Below are positions 19,174 to 27,511 of a stretch of 59,411 nt of DNA, piece after piece. The DNA lies in assembly GCA_937918905.1 (NCBI GenBank), contig CAKZSH010000242.1, forward strand, positions 1 through 59,411. Reading direction: 5' to 3'. This DNA comes from an uncultured Saprospiraceae bacterium (GTDB lineage: Bacteria > Bacteroidota > Bacteroidia > Chitinophagales > Saprospiraceae). The position numbers and the translations under genes were made by a program. How positions within the stretch are numbered: the first letter of the stretch is position 1; each line of letters begins with the position of its first letter. Below the pieces are notes generated by a model, which was given only the letters and a program-made list of their open reading frames with translations, searched no databases and was not told the DNA's origin.

Positions 19174-19404
19174 TTTAACTCAAAATTTGAATTTCATTAT
19201 CCCCCTTTAGAAGGCTCTTGGCTCAATGCTGTTGAAATAGAATTTTCAGCAATCACTCGTACTTGTTTGAAAAAACATATTCCAACTAAAGATAAATTGG
19301 AAACGCAAATTCTCGCTTGTGTCAAAGAACGTGAAAAAAAGAAAATTAAGATTAACTGGAAATTTTATATTACCCATGCCCGTCGTAAAATGAATATGCA
19401 CTAA
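19174..19404 (+). pseudogene. IS630-type transposase C-terminal remnant
   Basis: The frame reads FHYPPLEGSWLNAVEIEFSA, then ITRTCLKKHIPTKDKLETQI and ends KFYITHARRKMNMH before TAA at 19402. The motif H-Y-P-P-x-x-G-S-W-L-N-x-x-E-I-E-F is the third catalytic block (the final Glu of DDE) of IS630-family transposases. Only this last part is left; a stop at 19171-19173 closes the frame and no N-terminal half is visible upstream, where gldH lies on the other strand. Confidence 0.75.
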
Positions 19405-19530
19405 TTAATTGCTCAAATTTCAATTCAGTTAATTGAAAACTTAAAGAAACTTAATTTACAATGTACTTAGACTGTTATTTAATTTTTTTTTTTCCCTTAA
19501 AAAGTATTAATTTTAGGAAAAGTTTAATTC

Positions 19531-19575
19531 AAGAACGTTTCTACATCATTGTAGAAACGTTCTTGTTTTTTATTT
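19531..19575 (+). terminator. Intrinsic terminator upstream of greA
   Basis: Arms AAGAACGTTTCTAC (19531-19544) and GTAGAAACGTTCTT (19551-19564) are perfect 14-bp complements around ATCATT and are followed by GTTTTTTATTT. It lies about 97 bases before the greA start. It either insulates greA from the transposase remnant or acts as a leader hairpin of greA. Confidence 0.75.
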
Positions 19576-19671
19576 ATCGACTACTAGGGAACTCCTTTTT
19601 CAATGTAATTGTTAACGACTTCTTACCCATCCCCTAGTAAAGTAACATTTTTTAAACTCAATATTATTATT

Positions 19672-20142
19672 ATGAAATATAATTATCTGACACAAGAAGG
19701 ATATGATCGATTAGAAGCGGAATTGGAAGATTTAAAAACTAATGGACGACAGAAAGCGGCAGCTGCAATTGCAGAAGCTAGAGAGAAGGGAGATCTTTCT
19801 GAGAATGCAGAATATGACGCAGCAAAAGATGCTCAAGGTTTATTAGAATTAAAAATAAATAATTTAGAAAAAGCATACGCTAACGCTAGAGTATTGGATA
19901 CAAGTACAATGGATACTTCCAAAGTGGTAGTTTTATCTAAGGTAAGAATGAAGAACCTTAGGGTTGATAAAGAGATAACTTATCAGTTAGTTTCTCAGTC
20001 AGAAGCAGACCTTGCACTAAAGAAAATTTCAGTTTCTTCTCCTATTGGACAAGGATTACTTGGAAAAGCTGTTGGAGAAATTGCTGAGGTACAAACGCCT
20101 GGTGGATTACTTAAATTTGAAATCTTAGAAATATCATTTTAA
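19672..20142 (+). CDS. greA: Transcription elongation factor GreA
   Basis: 156 residues from ATG at 19672 (MKYNYLTQEGYDRLEAELED), the normal GreA length and start; a longer frame from 19609 has no similarity. The N-terminal coiled coil carries REKGDLSENAEYDAAKDAQG, with the acidic tip residues that reach into the polymerase secondary channel, and the C-terminal FKBP-like domain contains SPIGQGLLGKAVGE. GreA rescues backtracked RNA polymerase by stimulating transcript cleavage. The HIT gene follows after two bases, so the two form an operon. Confidence 0.95.
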   Translation: MKYNYLTQEGYDRLEAELEDLKTNGRQKAAAAIAEAREKGDLSENAEYDAAKDAQGLLELKINNLEKAYANARVLDTSTMDTSKVVVLSKVRMKNLRVDKEITYQLVSQSEADLALKKISVSSPIGQGLLGKAVGEIAEVQTPGGLLKFEILEISF

Positions 20143-20144
20143 GA

Positions 20145-20528
20145 ATGGCGAGTATTTTCACTAAAATTATTAAAGGAGAAATTCCTTGCCATCAAATTGC
20201 TGAGTCAGAAGATTACTTTGCTTTTTTAGATATTAATCCTTGGAATGAAGGACATACTTTAGTGATTCCTAAAAAGGAGGTAGATTATATTTTTGATTTG
20301 GATGATGATACTTATGAAGGCTTGATGCGATTTTCGAAGTATGTTGCTCATGCCATAGAAAAAGCAATTCCTTGTAAACGAGTAGGTGTGCTTGTAGAAG
20401 GATTAGAAGTGCCACATGCTCATGTACATTTGATTCCTATTGTAAATCATTTGGTACCTAAAAAGAAGCCTAAATTTTCACAAGAAGAATTAGCTAAGAT
20501 TGCCGAAAAAATTAGAGCACAGTTTTAA
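20145..20528 (+). CDS. HIT family (histidine triad) nucleotide-binding protein
   Basis: 127 residues. Starts MASIFTKIIKGEIPCHQIAE and contains the histidine-triad active site VPHAHVHLIPI near residue 98, where the second His of HxHxH attacks the substrate phosphate. This places it with the HinT-like hydrolases of nucleoside phosphoramidates or related substrates. It starts two bases after greA and ends before a convergent terminator-like hairpin and a palindromic repeat. Confidence 0.92.
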   Translation: MASIFTKIIKGEIPCHQIAESEDYFAFLDINPWNEGHTLVIPKKEVDYIFDLDDDTYEGLMRFSKYVAHAIEKAIPCKRVGVLVEGLEVPHAHVHLIPIVNHLVPKKKPKFSQEELAKIAEKIRAQF

Positions 20529-20551
20529 ATCTTTTTTTATGAAAAAATAAA

Positions 20552-20588
20552 ATGGCGTTAAGAAGAAAATCTTAACGCCATCATGTTT
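20552..20588 (+). terminator. Intrinsic terminator after the greA-HIT operon
   Basis: Arms ATGGCGTTAAGA (20552-20563) and TCTTAACGCCAT (20570-20581) are perfect 12-bp complements, followed by a short T-rich stretch (catgttttta). It lies between two converging genes. Confidence 0.75.
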
Positions 20589-20595
20589 TTATGAG

Positions 20596-20715
20596 GAGTC
20601 AGGGTTTGATTTGAAAAGTCAAGCACTGATTTATAAGATAAGAACATCAATACAAGTCAAAGCCTGACTTGAAAGCCAGACCTTGACTCGTGTAAAGCTA
20701 ATATTGAATAATTAT
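20596..20715. repeat. Long palindromic repeat, family B (copy 1)
   Basis: An imperfect palindrome built from GAGTCAGGGTTTGA...TTGAAAAGTCAAGC and its complement, centred near 20645. It is homologous to 47876-48000: both share ACATCAATA, AGTCAA.GC.TGACTT and the tail GACTCGTGT.AAGCTAAT followed by GAATAATTATCTT. It lies between the converging HIT and ruvC genes. Confidence 0.75.
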
Positions 20716-20721
20716 CTTTTT

Positions 20722-21279
20722 TTACTTTAATCGATCTGGGTTATCTTTTATAAAATTTGCCCAGCTACCATATTTTTTTCCTCCTCCTAATACATTCCCT
20801 GTTTGGTAGTGATGACAAATTGCAGCCGCTAAAGCATCGGAAGCATCTAAGGATTGTGAGTCTAATTTTGTTCCTAAAATATTAATCAACATTGCAGCGA
20901 CTTGTTCTTTTGAAGCATTACCACTTCCAGTAACGGACTGTTTGATTTTTTTGGGAGAGTATTCTGTGATTTCAACATCCATCGTAATTGCTGCTGCAAT
21001 AGCAACTCCTTGAGCCCTTCCTAACTTCAACATGGACTGCACATTTTTTCCATAAAAAGGCGCTTCAACTGCCATTTCGTGAGGTTCGTATCCACGTATT
21101 ATTTCTTGAAGGCGTTCAAATATTTTTTTGAGTTTGAGTTGATGAGAGGAAAGTTTTTTCATCGTAACAACTCCCATCGTTAGTAAACTGATTTTATTTT
21201 TCTTCACTTCAATGATCGCGTATCCCAAAAAATTAGTTCCTGGATCTACTCCCAATATTCTTTTGACCTCTTTTTTCAA
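20722..21279 (-). CDS. ruvC: Crossover junction endodeoxyribonuclease RuvC
   Basis: 185 residues starting MKKEVKRILGVDPGTNFLGY. The four catalytic acids sit in the expected places: Asp in LGVDPGT, Glu in MAVEAPFYGKN, and the pair in DASDALAAAICHHY near residue 145. VTGSGNASKEQVA is the conserved DNA-binding block. RuvC resolves Holliday junctions together with RuvAB. The length is normal for the family. A stem-loop (21293-21330 region, GAAGCATCA arms) precedes the start on this strand. Confidence 0.95.
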   Translation of the reverse strand: MKKEVKRILGVDPGTNFLGYAIIEVKKNKISLLTMGVVTMKKLSSHQLKLKKIFERLQEIIRGYEPHEMAVEAPFYGKNVQSMLKLGRAQGVAIAAAITMDVEITEYSPKKIKQSVTGSGNASKEQVAAMLINILGTKLDSQSLDASDALAAAICHHYQTGNVLGGGKKYGSWANFIKDNPDRLK

Positions 21280-21363
21280 ATTAAGTTTTTTATAGAAGCA
21301 TCAGATACCTTCAAGGTTTTGATGCTTCATTATCTACGATTTTGTAAAACTACTACTATTTTT

Positions 21364-21404
21364 AAAAAACAAAAGGACAAAAACCAATTACTGATTTTTG
21401 TCCT
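21364..21404 (-). terminator. Intrinsic terminator of the response regulator gene
   Basis: On the reverse strand AGGACAAAAATCAGTA pairs with its complement TTGGTTTTTGTCCT and is followed by a run of T. It lies 29 bases after the stop of the regulator gene. Confidence 0.8.
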
Positions 21405-21432
21405 CTCATTAGAATTATTCATTCTTAATTAT

Positions 21433-22167
21433 TTATGAAGCTTGTTCACTATTTCTTACGAGTAATTGAAATCCATTTCCATGAATATTTACAATTTCGA
21501 TGTTAGGATCGCCAGCTAAATATTTTCTCAATTTAGTTACAAACACATCCATACTTCGAGCGGTAAAATAATTATCCTCTGACCATATTTTAGTAAGTGC
21601 TTCTGATCGGGGAAGAATATCATTTTTATACATGCAAAACATTCGAAGTAGTTGCGCCTCTTTTGGAGAAAGTTTGTTTTTTTCCTCTTCTCCACTTCCA
21701 CTTGTAAATGTCAAAATTCTCAAAGGAAAATTAAAATGATACCTTCCGATTTCGAATTCTTTGATCTCTTCACGAGGATCTTCTTTTGCTTGACTTCTTT
21801 TCAAAATTGCTTGAATTCGATAAAGTAATTCTTCTGAATTGAAAGGCTTAGTGATATAATCATCTGCTCCTATTTTAAATCCTTGAAGCACATCATCTTT
21901 CATCGTTTTTGCAGTCAAAAAAATAATGGGTACTTCGCCATCTTTTACTCTGACTTCTTTAGCCAAAGTAAAACCATCCATCTTTGGCATCATAACATCA
22001 AAAATACAAAGGTCAAATTCTCCTTTTTTATAACGTTCAAGACCAGCTTCTCCATCAGTAGCTAGAGTAACGTTATAATCATGCATTTCTAAATAGGAAC
22101 GCAATACATCTCCAAAATTTTGGTCGTCTTCAACTAATAAAATGCGATTGTTTGCTGCTGCAGTCAT
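21433..22167 (-). CDS. Response regulator transcription factor, OmpR/PhoB family
   Basis: 244 residues. The receiver domain (residues 7-122) has the acidic pocket VEDD at 12-15, the phospho-acceptor Asp57 in LCIFDVMMPKMDG, the Thr in IIFLTAKT and the Lys in DYITKPFNSEE. A winged-helix DNA-binding domain follows (about 140-238: LSPKEAQLLRMFCMYKN, RSMDVFVTKLRKYLAGDPNIEIVNIHGNGFQL). It resembles RprY of Bacteroides. The cognate kinase gene ends 211 bases upstream on the same strand, an unusually wide gap for a kinase/regulator pair. Confidence 0.93.
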   Translation of the reverse strand: MTAAANNRILLVEDDQNFGDVLRSYLEMHDYNVTLATDGEAGLERYKKGEFDLCIFDVMMPKMDGFTLAKEVRVKDGEVPIIFLTAKTMKDDVLQGFKIGADDYITKPFNSEELLYRIQAILKRSQAKEDPREEIKEFEIGRYHFNFPLRILTFTSGSGEEEKNKLSPKEAQLLRMFCMYKNDILPRSEALTKIWSEDNYFTARSMDVFVTKLRKYLAGDPNIEIVNIHGNGFQLLVRNSEQAS

Positions 22168-22377
22168 TTGTAAAATTTTTATTCAAAAAAATAGGAGTTT
22201 TTTGTTGTTACCGAAAAGATTACGGCTATTATTTACATTTAAAATTCTGTACGATTTTTTTTCTTAACATATGTTAAAGTTAAGCATAAATCAGTTTGGT
22301 ATCAATAGGATAACGGAATTAATTGAAAAGTAATTCTAGCTTTTTTTGACCAGCATATTAAAAAATATAAATACTTT

Positions 22378-23916
22378 TTAACCAATCTGACTAGGGCTAC
22401 TTGGTACATTATTATAAGGAAATGTAAGAATAAAACTACTTCCTTTGCCCAAATCACTTTTTACATCAATAGTTCCTTTATGTGCATCCATTAAAGCTTT
22501 TACATAGCTTAATCCTAAACCAAAGCCTTTAACATCGTGTCTATTTCCTGTATGAACTCTATAAAATTTATCAAAAATATGTTTTAAAGCTTCTCGACTC
22601 ATTCCTATTCCTTTATCCTTAATTATAACTTCAACTCCCTGTGCTACATTGCGTGTGTGAACAGTTATTTCAGGTTTTTCAGGAGAATATTTATTTGCAT
22701 TATCCAATAAATTGTTGATAATATTAGAAACATGCGTTAAATCCCCAAAAACATAAGAATTTGTTGCGCCAAGTGTAGAAGAAACCATTCCTTGTTTTTT
22801 CTCAACTTGAAGGTTGGCATTTTGCACAGCTTGATTGATGACATCATGTAAATTGATTTGGGTCATTTTCAATTTATATTCCTTTTTATCAATCAAAGCC
22901 ATTTGTAAAACCTTCTCGACTTGATTATTCATTCGTTTATTCTCTTGCCGAATGATGTCAGCAAAACGTTTTACTTTATCAGGATTACCAGAGATCATTG
23001 GACTCGTAATAGAATCTGCAGCTAATGAAATAGTTGCAATTGGAGTTTTGAACTCATGCGTCATATTATTGATAAAATCAGTTTTCATTTCTGAAACTTT
23101 TTTCTGTTCAAAAATGACAAGAATAGTATATGAAAAACAAAATAAAATCAAACCAGTAAAAAGTATAGAAGCTAAAAGTGATTTCCAAGTAGAACTCCAA
23201 ATAAGGCTGGTACGATTTGGAAAATAAACCATAAGCAATCCAGGGGATTCTAAAGCATTGGCATTAGAAAATAACTCTGTTTGATAACTAGAATTATATA
23301 ATTCATTATCCACATTTTCTATCGAAGAAAAATTTTCGTTGAGGACTGCATAAGTATCATTATTGATGACAAAGGAACCTCTTCGATTAGAAAATACACC
23401 ATAGTTATAAGTGGCTTCGATACCCCTTTGAGTGGAGAGTTCATGATGGAGTAATCCTTTTAAAACATCTAAGTTGATTCTTTCCTCCAACGGACGAAGG
23501 TTAAGAATTTTTTGAACCTCTTGATACTCCATCTTATTTCGAATATATGAAAAGTCAGGAGTTTTATTAATAGAAAGAGGACTGACGGAAGCAGGGGTAA
23601 GTTGAGCAGTACGATAATTTTGAGAAATTGATATTTCTGTTAACTCAGTTTTTGAATTGAATTGACTATTGATTCTAGTGGAAGAATAGGACGTAGGCGT
23701 TTTTACACCTTGATCAAAAAAATCATCATAGGTAGCTTGATCTTCTGCAATTTCTAACTTTTCAGCAACTCTAGTAATTGCAGATTTTACGCTTGCATCG
23801 AATTGTTTTTCATTGAGCCTTAAGTTAAACTTGATCCAATATATTTGCAACAAAATAATTCCAATCATTGCTGCACTCATTAAACCAATAATTGCCCATA
23901 TAGCTTTTTTATTCAT
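22378..23916 (-). CDS. Membrane sensor histidine kinase
   Basis: 512 residues. Membrane segments at about 7-27 and 246-268 enclose a periplasmic domain of about 215 residues without a motif I recognise. There is no HAMP domain. The HisKA box has the phospho-acceptor His287 in NNMTHEFKTPIATISL; the ATPase domain has the N box NNLLDNANKYSPE, G1 DKGIGMS and G2 GFGLGLSYVKALM. It resembles RprX-type kinases and almost certainly phosphorylates the OmpR-family regulator encoded next downstream. A PDZ-domain envelope protein is encoded divergently upstream and is a candidate target; that link is inference. Confidence 0.93.
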   Translation of the reverse strand: MNKKAIWAIIGLMSAAMIGIILLQIYWIKFNLRLNEKQFDASVKSAITRVAEKLEIAEDQATYDDFFDQGVKTPTSYSSTRINSQFNSKTELTEISISQNYRTAQLTPASVSPLSINKTPDFSYIRNKMEYQEVQKILNLRPLEERINLDVLKGLLHHELSTQRGIEATYNYGVFSNRRGSFVINNDTYAVLNENFSSIENVDNELYNSSYQTELFSNANALESPGLLMVYFPNRTSLIWSSTWKSLLASILFTGLILFCFSYTILVIFEQKKVSEMKTDFINNMTHEFKTPIATISLAADSITSPMISGNPDKVKRFADIIRQENKRMNNQVEKVLQMALIDKKEYKLKMTQINLHDVINQAVQNANLQVEKKQGMVSSTLGATNSYVFGDLTHVSNIINNLLDNANKYSPEKPEITVHTRNVAQGVEVIIKDKGIGMSREALKHIFDKFYRVHTGNRHDVKGFGLGLSYVKALMDAHKGTIDVKSDLGKGSSFILTFPYNNVPSSPSQIG

Positions 23917-24166
23917 TGATAAATATTGTTGGGAAAAATTATAGTTAAAAAAAATATTTGGATTATGTATTTTTGCTAAAGAAAGGTGTTAAAACAAAAG
24001 CAAAATTCAACCCGATTCTTACAAAAATAGATATTCAAAACTTGTGTCGGGGATGTTTAACTTACTTTTAACTGTTTGGGTAAAAATAGATAAATAAAAC
24101 CTTTAATTTTAGTTTGTTTTTTAAAGAAACGTTAAATTGAATACATAAATTATAAAATAAACAAAT

Positions 24167-25069
24167 ATGGAACTTTCAAAAATACAAGTCACTTGGATTT
24201 TTCTTTTATTAGGATTGTTTTTTATTTCTAATAATGCGATAGCACAACATGACAAAGACATGAAAAAGAAAATTGTCATTGTTAAAAAAACAGTTGACAA
24301 AGATGGTAATGAAAAGGTAGAAAAAATTGTCAAAGAAGGTGATGCTGCGGAAGATTTTGATGTTGATAAATTTCTAAAAGAAAATGATGGTGAGGAAGGA
24401 AAAGAAATAGATGTTGAAGTTATGATAACTGATGGAGCAGATGAAAAAGAAGAACGTACTGTGGAGGTAACTGTACAAGGTGATGATGTAATAATAAATG
24501 AAGGAGGTGAAAAAACTGTAATCAAAATGGAAGGAGATGCAGAGCGAAAAGAAATTACGACAGAAGATGGGAAGCACATTGTCATTATGACAAAAGATGG
24601 AGGAAATGTAGGAGAATTGTTGGAAGAAGTGGAAGTTACAGTAGGAGAAGGAGGCAAGAAAGAAATTCGCATCATGAAAACGGAGAAAAGAAGTGGTGCT
24701 TTTTTTGGAGTAATGATTGATCCTTCTGAAGAAGGAATGGAATTATTGGATGTCGTTAAAGATAGCCCAGCTGAAAAAGCTGGAATGAAAAAAGGCGATG
24801 TTATTAAAACGATTAACGAACATCAAATTTCTACTTACAAAGAATTGACAACGGCTTTATCTAAATATAAAGCGGGTGATACGATTGTAATTACTTATAA
24901 AAGAAATGGAATATTGAATAAAGCTGCGGCTGTTTTGATTGATGCCAAAGATGTTCCAATGGAGGAAAAAATGATTTGGAAAACAGATGATGGAGAAGAG
25001 ATTCACATCGAAGAAGAACATGGAAAAAAGAAGATGAAGAAAAAAGTAATTATTAAGAAGGATAATTAA
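24167..25069 (+). CDS. Acidic exported protein with a PDZ domain
   Basis: 300 residues. Signal peptide at about 1-27 (LLGLFFISNNAIAQ). Residues 28-180 are extremely rich in Glu, Asp, Lys and Val in repeats of the type VEVTVQGDD / IVIMTKDGG. A PDZ domain follows at about 180-265 (FFGVMIDPSEEGMELLDVVK, DSPAEKAGMKKGDVIKTING-like, GDTIVITYKRNG), and a Lys/Glu tail ends KKVIIKKDN. There is no protease domain, so it probably binds peptides or protein C-termini in the periplasm. It is divergent from the sensor kinase gene, and a TATTTTTG box lies at 23968-23975. Function unknown. Confidence 0.75.
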   Translation: MELSKIQVTWIFLLLGLFFISNNAIAQHDKDMKKKIVIVKKTVDKDGNEKVEKIVKEGDAAEDFDVDKFLKENDGEEGKEIDVEVMITDGADEKEERTVEVTVQGDDVIINEGGEKTVIKMEGDAERKEITTEDGKHIVIMTKDGGNVGELLEEVEVTVGEGGKKEIRIMKTEKRSGAFFGVMIDPSEEGMELLDVVKDSPAEKAGMKKGDVIKTINEHQISTYKELTTALSKYKAGDTIVITYKRNGILNKAAAVLIDAKDVPMEEKMIWKTDDGEEIHIEEEHGKKKMKKKVIIKKDN

Positions 25070-25093
25070 AGATGGAGAACAGTCGCTGCGCTT

Positions 25094-25214
25094 GACGGTA
25101 GACGGTTCGAATACTATTGATGATTTTCTGTAAAAAAAAACTCGTTCTGATTTGAATTTCAGAACGAGTTTTTTTGGTTGCATGAGTTCAAAAATATTCG
25201 AACCGTCTACCGTC
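25094..25214. repeat. Palindromic repeat, family A (copy 1) around a terminator
   Basis: Perfect 20-bp arms at 25094-25113 (GACGGTAGACGGTTCGAATA) and 25195-25214 enclose an intrinsic terminator. Related words (ACGGTAGACGG, CGCTTCGCTT, TTCGAATA) recur at 59221-59380 and, altered, at 56221-56370. The right arm enters the 3' end of the dipeptidase gene and supplies its last codons (Asp-Gly-Gly-Arg-stop). Confidence 0.8.
25132..25176. terminator. Bidirectional intrinsic terminator between converging genes
   Basis: Arms AACTCGTTCTGA (25139-25150) and TCAGAACGAGTT (25159-25170) are perfect, with an A-run before and a T-run after, so it can act in both directions for the PDZ and dipeptidase genes. 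Confidence 0.88.
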
Positions 25215-25926
25215 CACCGTCTTTACAATTCCAAAGCATATCAGAGAGTTCATATTTTTTAGCTTGATAGGAGTAATGCCACCATTCTGTTCTGATAGGT
25301 TTAAGGCTGACTGCTTCCATTGTTTCCTTTAATAATTTTCGATTAGCTAGAACTTCTTTAGATAAATCGGTGTAGGCATGATGCGCTTCTTTTCCAAAAT
25401 AATCAAATGCCGTTCCCATATCTAATTGATTTCCATCTTGGTCTACGATAGTAAGATCAACTGCTGCACCTCGATTGTGCATGGAGCCTTTTGAAGGAGG
25501 TGTTACATATCGAGCATCTTGAAATTTATCCCATAGTTTTTGTTGAATTGGACGTGGACGAAAACAGTCTAACATTTTTAACCCTAACCCACCTTCTTGT
25601 AACATTTGATGTGCAGCAACGATTTGCTTTGCAACCTGAGGGCGTAAAAAACAACGACTACAATCATACATTTTTTCTTCTACAAAATTATTCTTAGTCG
25701 CATATCGCATATCAATTACGATTGTAGAATCGAGATGATGCAAATCTGTCCATTGAGTAGTATCATAATCATAAGTGATGGGAATCTTTTTTTTGATGGG
25801 TTTTACCTCATCTGGAGTACTGATTTCTTGAGGGACAATATTGCTTTTTTGGGTTTCTGAAGAAGTGGAATCTTCACAAGCATAAAAAAATAACATTATA
25901 ATTACAAGGAGGGAGAGGTGTTTCAT
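25207..25926 (-). CDS. D-alanyl-D-alanine dipeptidase (VanX/DdpX type, M15 family) lipoprotein
   Basis: 239 residues with a lipoprotein signal (MKHLSLLVIIMLFFYAC, Cys17). The mature domain carries the M15 zinc-site motifs SMHNRGAAVDLTIVD (His and Asp ligands) and EWWHY (catalytic Glu, ligand His), plus DMRYAT and CFRPRP typical of VanX-like dipeptidases. They hydrolyse D-Ala-D-Ala; as a stand-alone lipoprotein this is likely a peptidoglycan recycling or nutrient enzyme rather than vancomycin resistance, since no vanH or vanA neighbours are present. The last four residues come from the palindromic repeat. Confidence 0.9.
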   Translation of the reverse strand: MKHLSLLVIIMLFFYACEDSTSSETQKSNIVPQEISTPDEVKPIKKKIPITYDYDTTQWTDLHHLDSTIVIDMRYATKNNFVEEKMYDCSRCFLRPQVAKQIVAAHQMLQEGGLGLKMLDCFRPRPIQQKLWDKFQDARYVTPPSKGSMHNRGAAVDLTIVDQDGNQLDMGTAFDYFGKEAHHAYTDLSKEVLANRKLLKETMEAVSLKPIRTEWWHYSYQAKKYELSDMLWNCKDGGR

Positions 25927-25948
25927 TTTTGTGATTATTTCTATTCAA

Positions 25949-25978
25949 AAGGTGAATTTCTAATCAGAAATTCACCTT
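25949..25978 (-). terminator. Intrinsic terminator of the TlpA-like gene
   Basis: Arms AAGGTGAATTTCT (25949-25961) and AGAAATTCACCTT (25966-25978) are perfect 13-bp complements with a 4-base loop. On the reverse strand TTTTGAAT follows. Confidence 0.8.
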
Positions 25979-25998
25979 GTGAAATTTTATTATAAAAA

Positions 25999-27393
25999 TT
26001 ATTTTCCAAATATCTCTTTAAGTTTTGCAGTTAAGTGTTCTCCTCGCATATTCCTTGCAATAATTTTTCCTTCTCTATCCAGTAAGATAGTATGAGGAAT
26101 AGAACTAACCGAATACTGTTTAGCCACTTGATTTTTCCAACCTTTTAAATCGCTAACATGATGCCATTCCAAACCATCTTTTTCAATGGCACTCATCCAT
26201 TTGTCTTTGGTACGATCCAAACTTACTCCAAGTACATCAAAACCTTCGCTTTTATATTTTTCATAAAGACTTACAACATGGGGATTTTCTTTACGACAAG
26301 GACGGCACCAACTTGCCCAAAAATCTACTAACACTACTTTTCCACGAAGATCACTTAACTTCATAGCTTCACCTTCAGGAGTGTTTTGCTGGAAGTCAGG
26401 AGCAACTGCTCCAATCATAAAACTTTTAGCATTGGAAATATTAGTCTTAAGTTCAGCAAGGTAGGGAGCATCTTCATGACCATATTTTTCAACAAACAAA
26501 TTCGCATAGTCTATAAATGCAGGATGATTTTTTCCTTTTAAAGTCTGAACAATTGCTCCTAGAGCATAGCGATAAGCCTTTGCATCAGGATTCATTTTTG
26601 CCAACACTTTGTCCAAAGTTTGCTTCATCTTAGCATAATCAAATTTGATAGCAGTAAGCGTAGTAGTATAATCACGAAAGGTTTCAAAGATGGCTGGCAT
26701 CCGATCAAGTGCAGGATCACTCAAGTCAATATTAGAGAAATATTCATTGACAAAATAATCGACCTCTGTATCGTAATTTCCTTTATTGTTAGGAAAACTT
26801 AGGAAGGTTTTAGTAGAAACAATTTTTCCAACAAATGGATATTTTACACGCATATTATTTAATAGCGACATTTGATTGCGGTCATTCTCTTGAAGTTTTT
26901 TCAAAAATTCCGCTTTCTTTTCAGACCCCATCTGAGCCATTGCATATTGCCGATTTAAAAAATTAGCAGTTCCTTGATAACTCCGAATCTCACTAATTGC
27001 TTTTTCATATTCAGTATTAATTGGAGAATTATCAAATTTGGATTGTCTAATATTATTGCAAACACCTTTTAAGTATAGATCACTTTCTTTTCCTAAAATG
27101 ATAGGTTTTGTTTGTTTTCTATTAGTACCTACAAAATAAAAATCATGTTCAGAAGCAGGGACTTCGAATGTGTATAAATTGTTGGAATCAGGTTGTGCGG
27201 TTTGATTAAGCATAAATGTATATCCATCAAATTTAAATAGATAAAGAGGCCCGGTACAACTTTTTATATCACAAGAAAGCTTTACCTTTTCGTTATTTGA
27301 AGTGGCATCTTGAACTGCCTTTTGTTGGGTTTTACAACTTGTAAATAGAATTAATAGTAAAGTTAAAATATGAATAGTATTGAAATTTTTCAT
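25999..27393 (-). CDS. TlpA-family thiol-disulfide oxidoreductase lipoprotein
   Basis: 464 residues from ATG at 27393 (MKNFNTIHILTLLLILFTSC, lipobox Cys20). An upstream in-frame start at 27432 lies inside a TATTTTTG promoter-like box (27430-27437 on the reverse strand), which supports the shorter form. The N-terminal half carries a DUF4369-like beta-rich domain (VKLSCDIKSCTGPLYLF, NLYTFEVPASEHDFYFVG). The C-terminal thioredoxin domain has the redox motif WCRPC at about residue 362 (VDFWASWCRPCRKENP) and cis-Pro SSIPHTILLD. This architecture is common in Bacteroidota periplasmic reductases thought to serve cytochrome c maturation or general disulfide reduction. Confidence 0.9.
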   Translation of the reverse strand: MKNFNTIHILTLLLILFTSCKTQQKAVQDATSNNEKVKLSCDIKSCTGPLYLFKFDGYTFMLNQTAQPDSNNLYTFEVPASEHDFYFVGTNRKQTKPIILGKESDLYLKGVCNNIRQSKFDNSPINTEYEKAISEIRSYQGTANFLNRQYAMAQMGSEKKAEFLKKLQENDRNQMSLLNNMRVKYPFVGKIVSTKTFLSFPNNKGNYDTEVDYFVNEYFSNIDLSDPALDRMPAIFETFRDYTTTLTAIKFDYAKMKQTLDKVLAKMNPDAKAYRYALGAIVQTLKGKNHPAFIDYANLFVEKYGHEDAPYLAELKTNISNAKSFMIGAVAPDFQQNTPEGEAMKLSDLRGKVVLVDFWASWCRPCRKENPHVVSLYEKYKSEGFDVLGVSLDRTKDKWMSAIEKDGLEWHHVSDLKGWKNQVAKQYSVSSIPHTILLDREGKIIARNMRGEHLTAKLKEIFGK

Positions 27394-27511
27394 CTTAATT
27401 TTTTTGTAAAAAAACGAATGGTAGAAGCGCAAAAATACAATTTATTAAAATAAGTTCTTGAAATAATTCTTCATCTAGAGATAGATGTCAGAAGAAAAAT
27501 ATAGATAGGTC

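Noticed and set aside
20596-20715. A CRISPR array
   Set aside because: The repeats are inverted, not direct and evenly spaced; the same holds for the 47.9, 56.3 and 59.3 kb elements, and no cas genes are present.
24121-24675. A 184-codon reverse-strand frame rich in Ser, Phe and Thr
   Set aside because: It is the antisense shadow of the low-complexity Glu/Asp/Lys region of the PDZ protein, which has a signal peptide and a recognisable domain on the + strand.
25207-25926. VanX as part of a vancomycin resistance cluster
   Set aside because: No vanH, vanA or vanRS-type neighbours at this locus; a lipoprotein dipeptidase with a housekeeping role is more likely.
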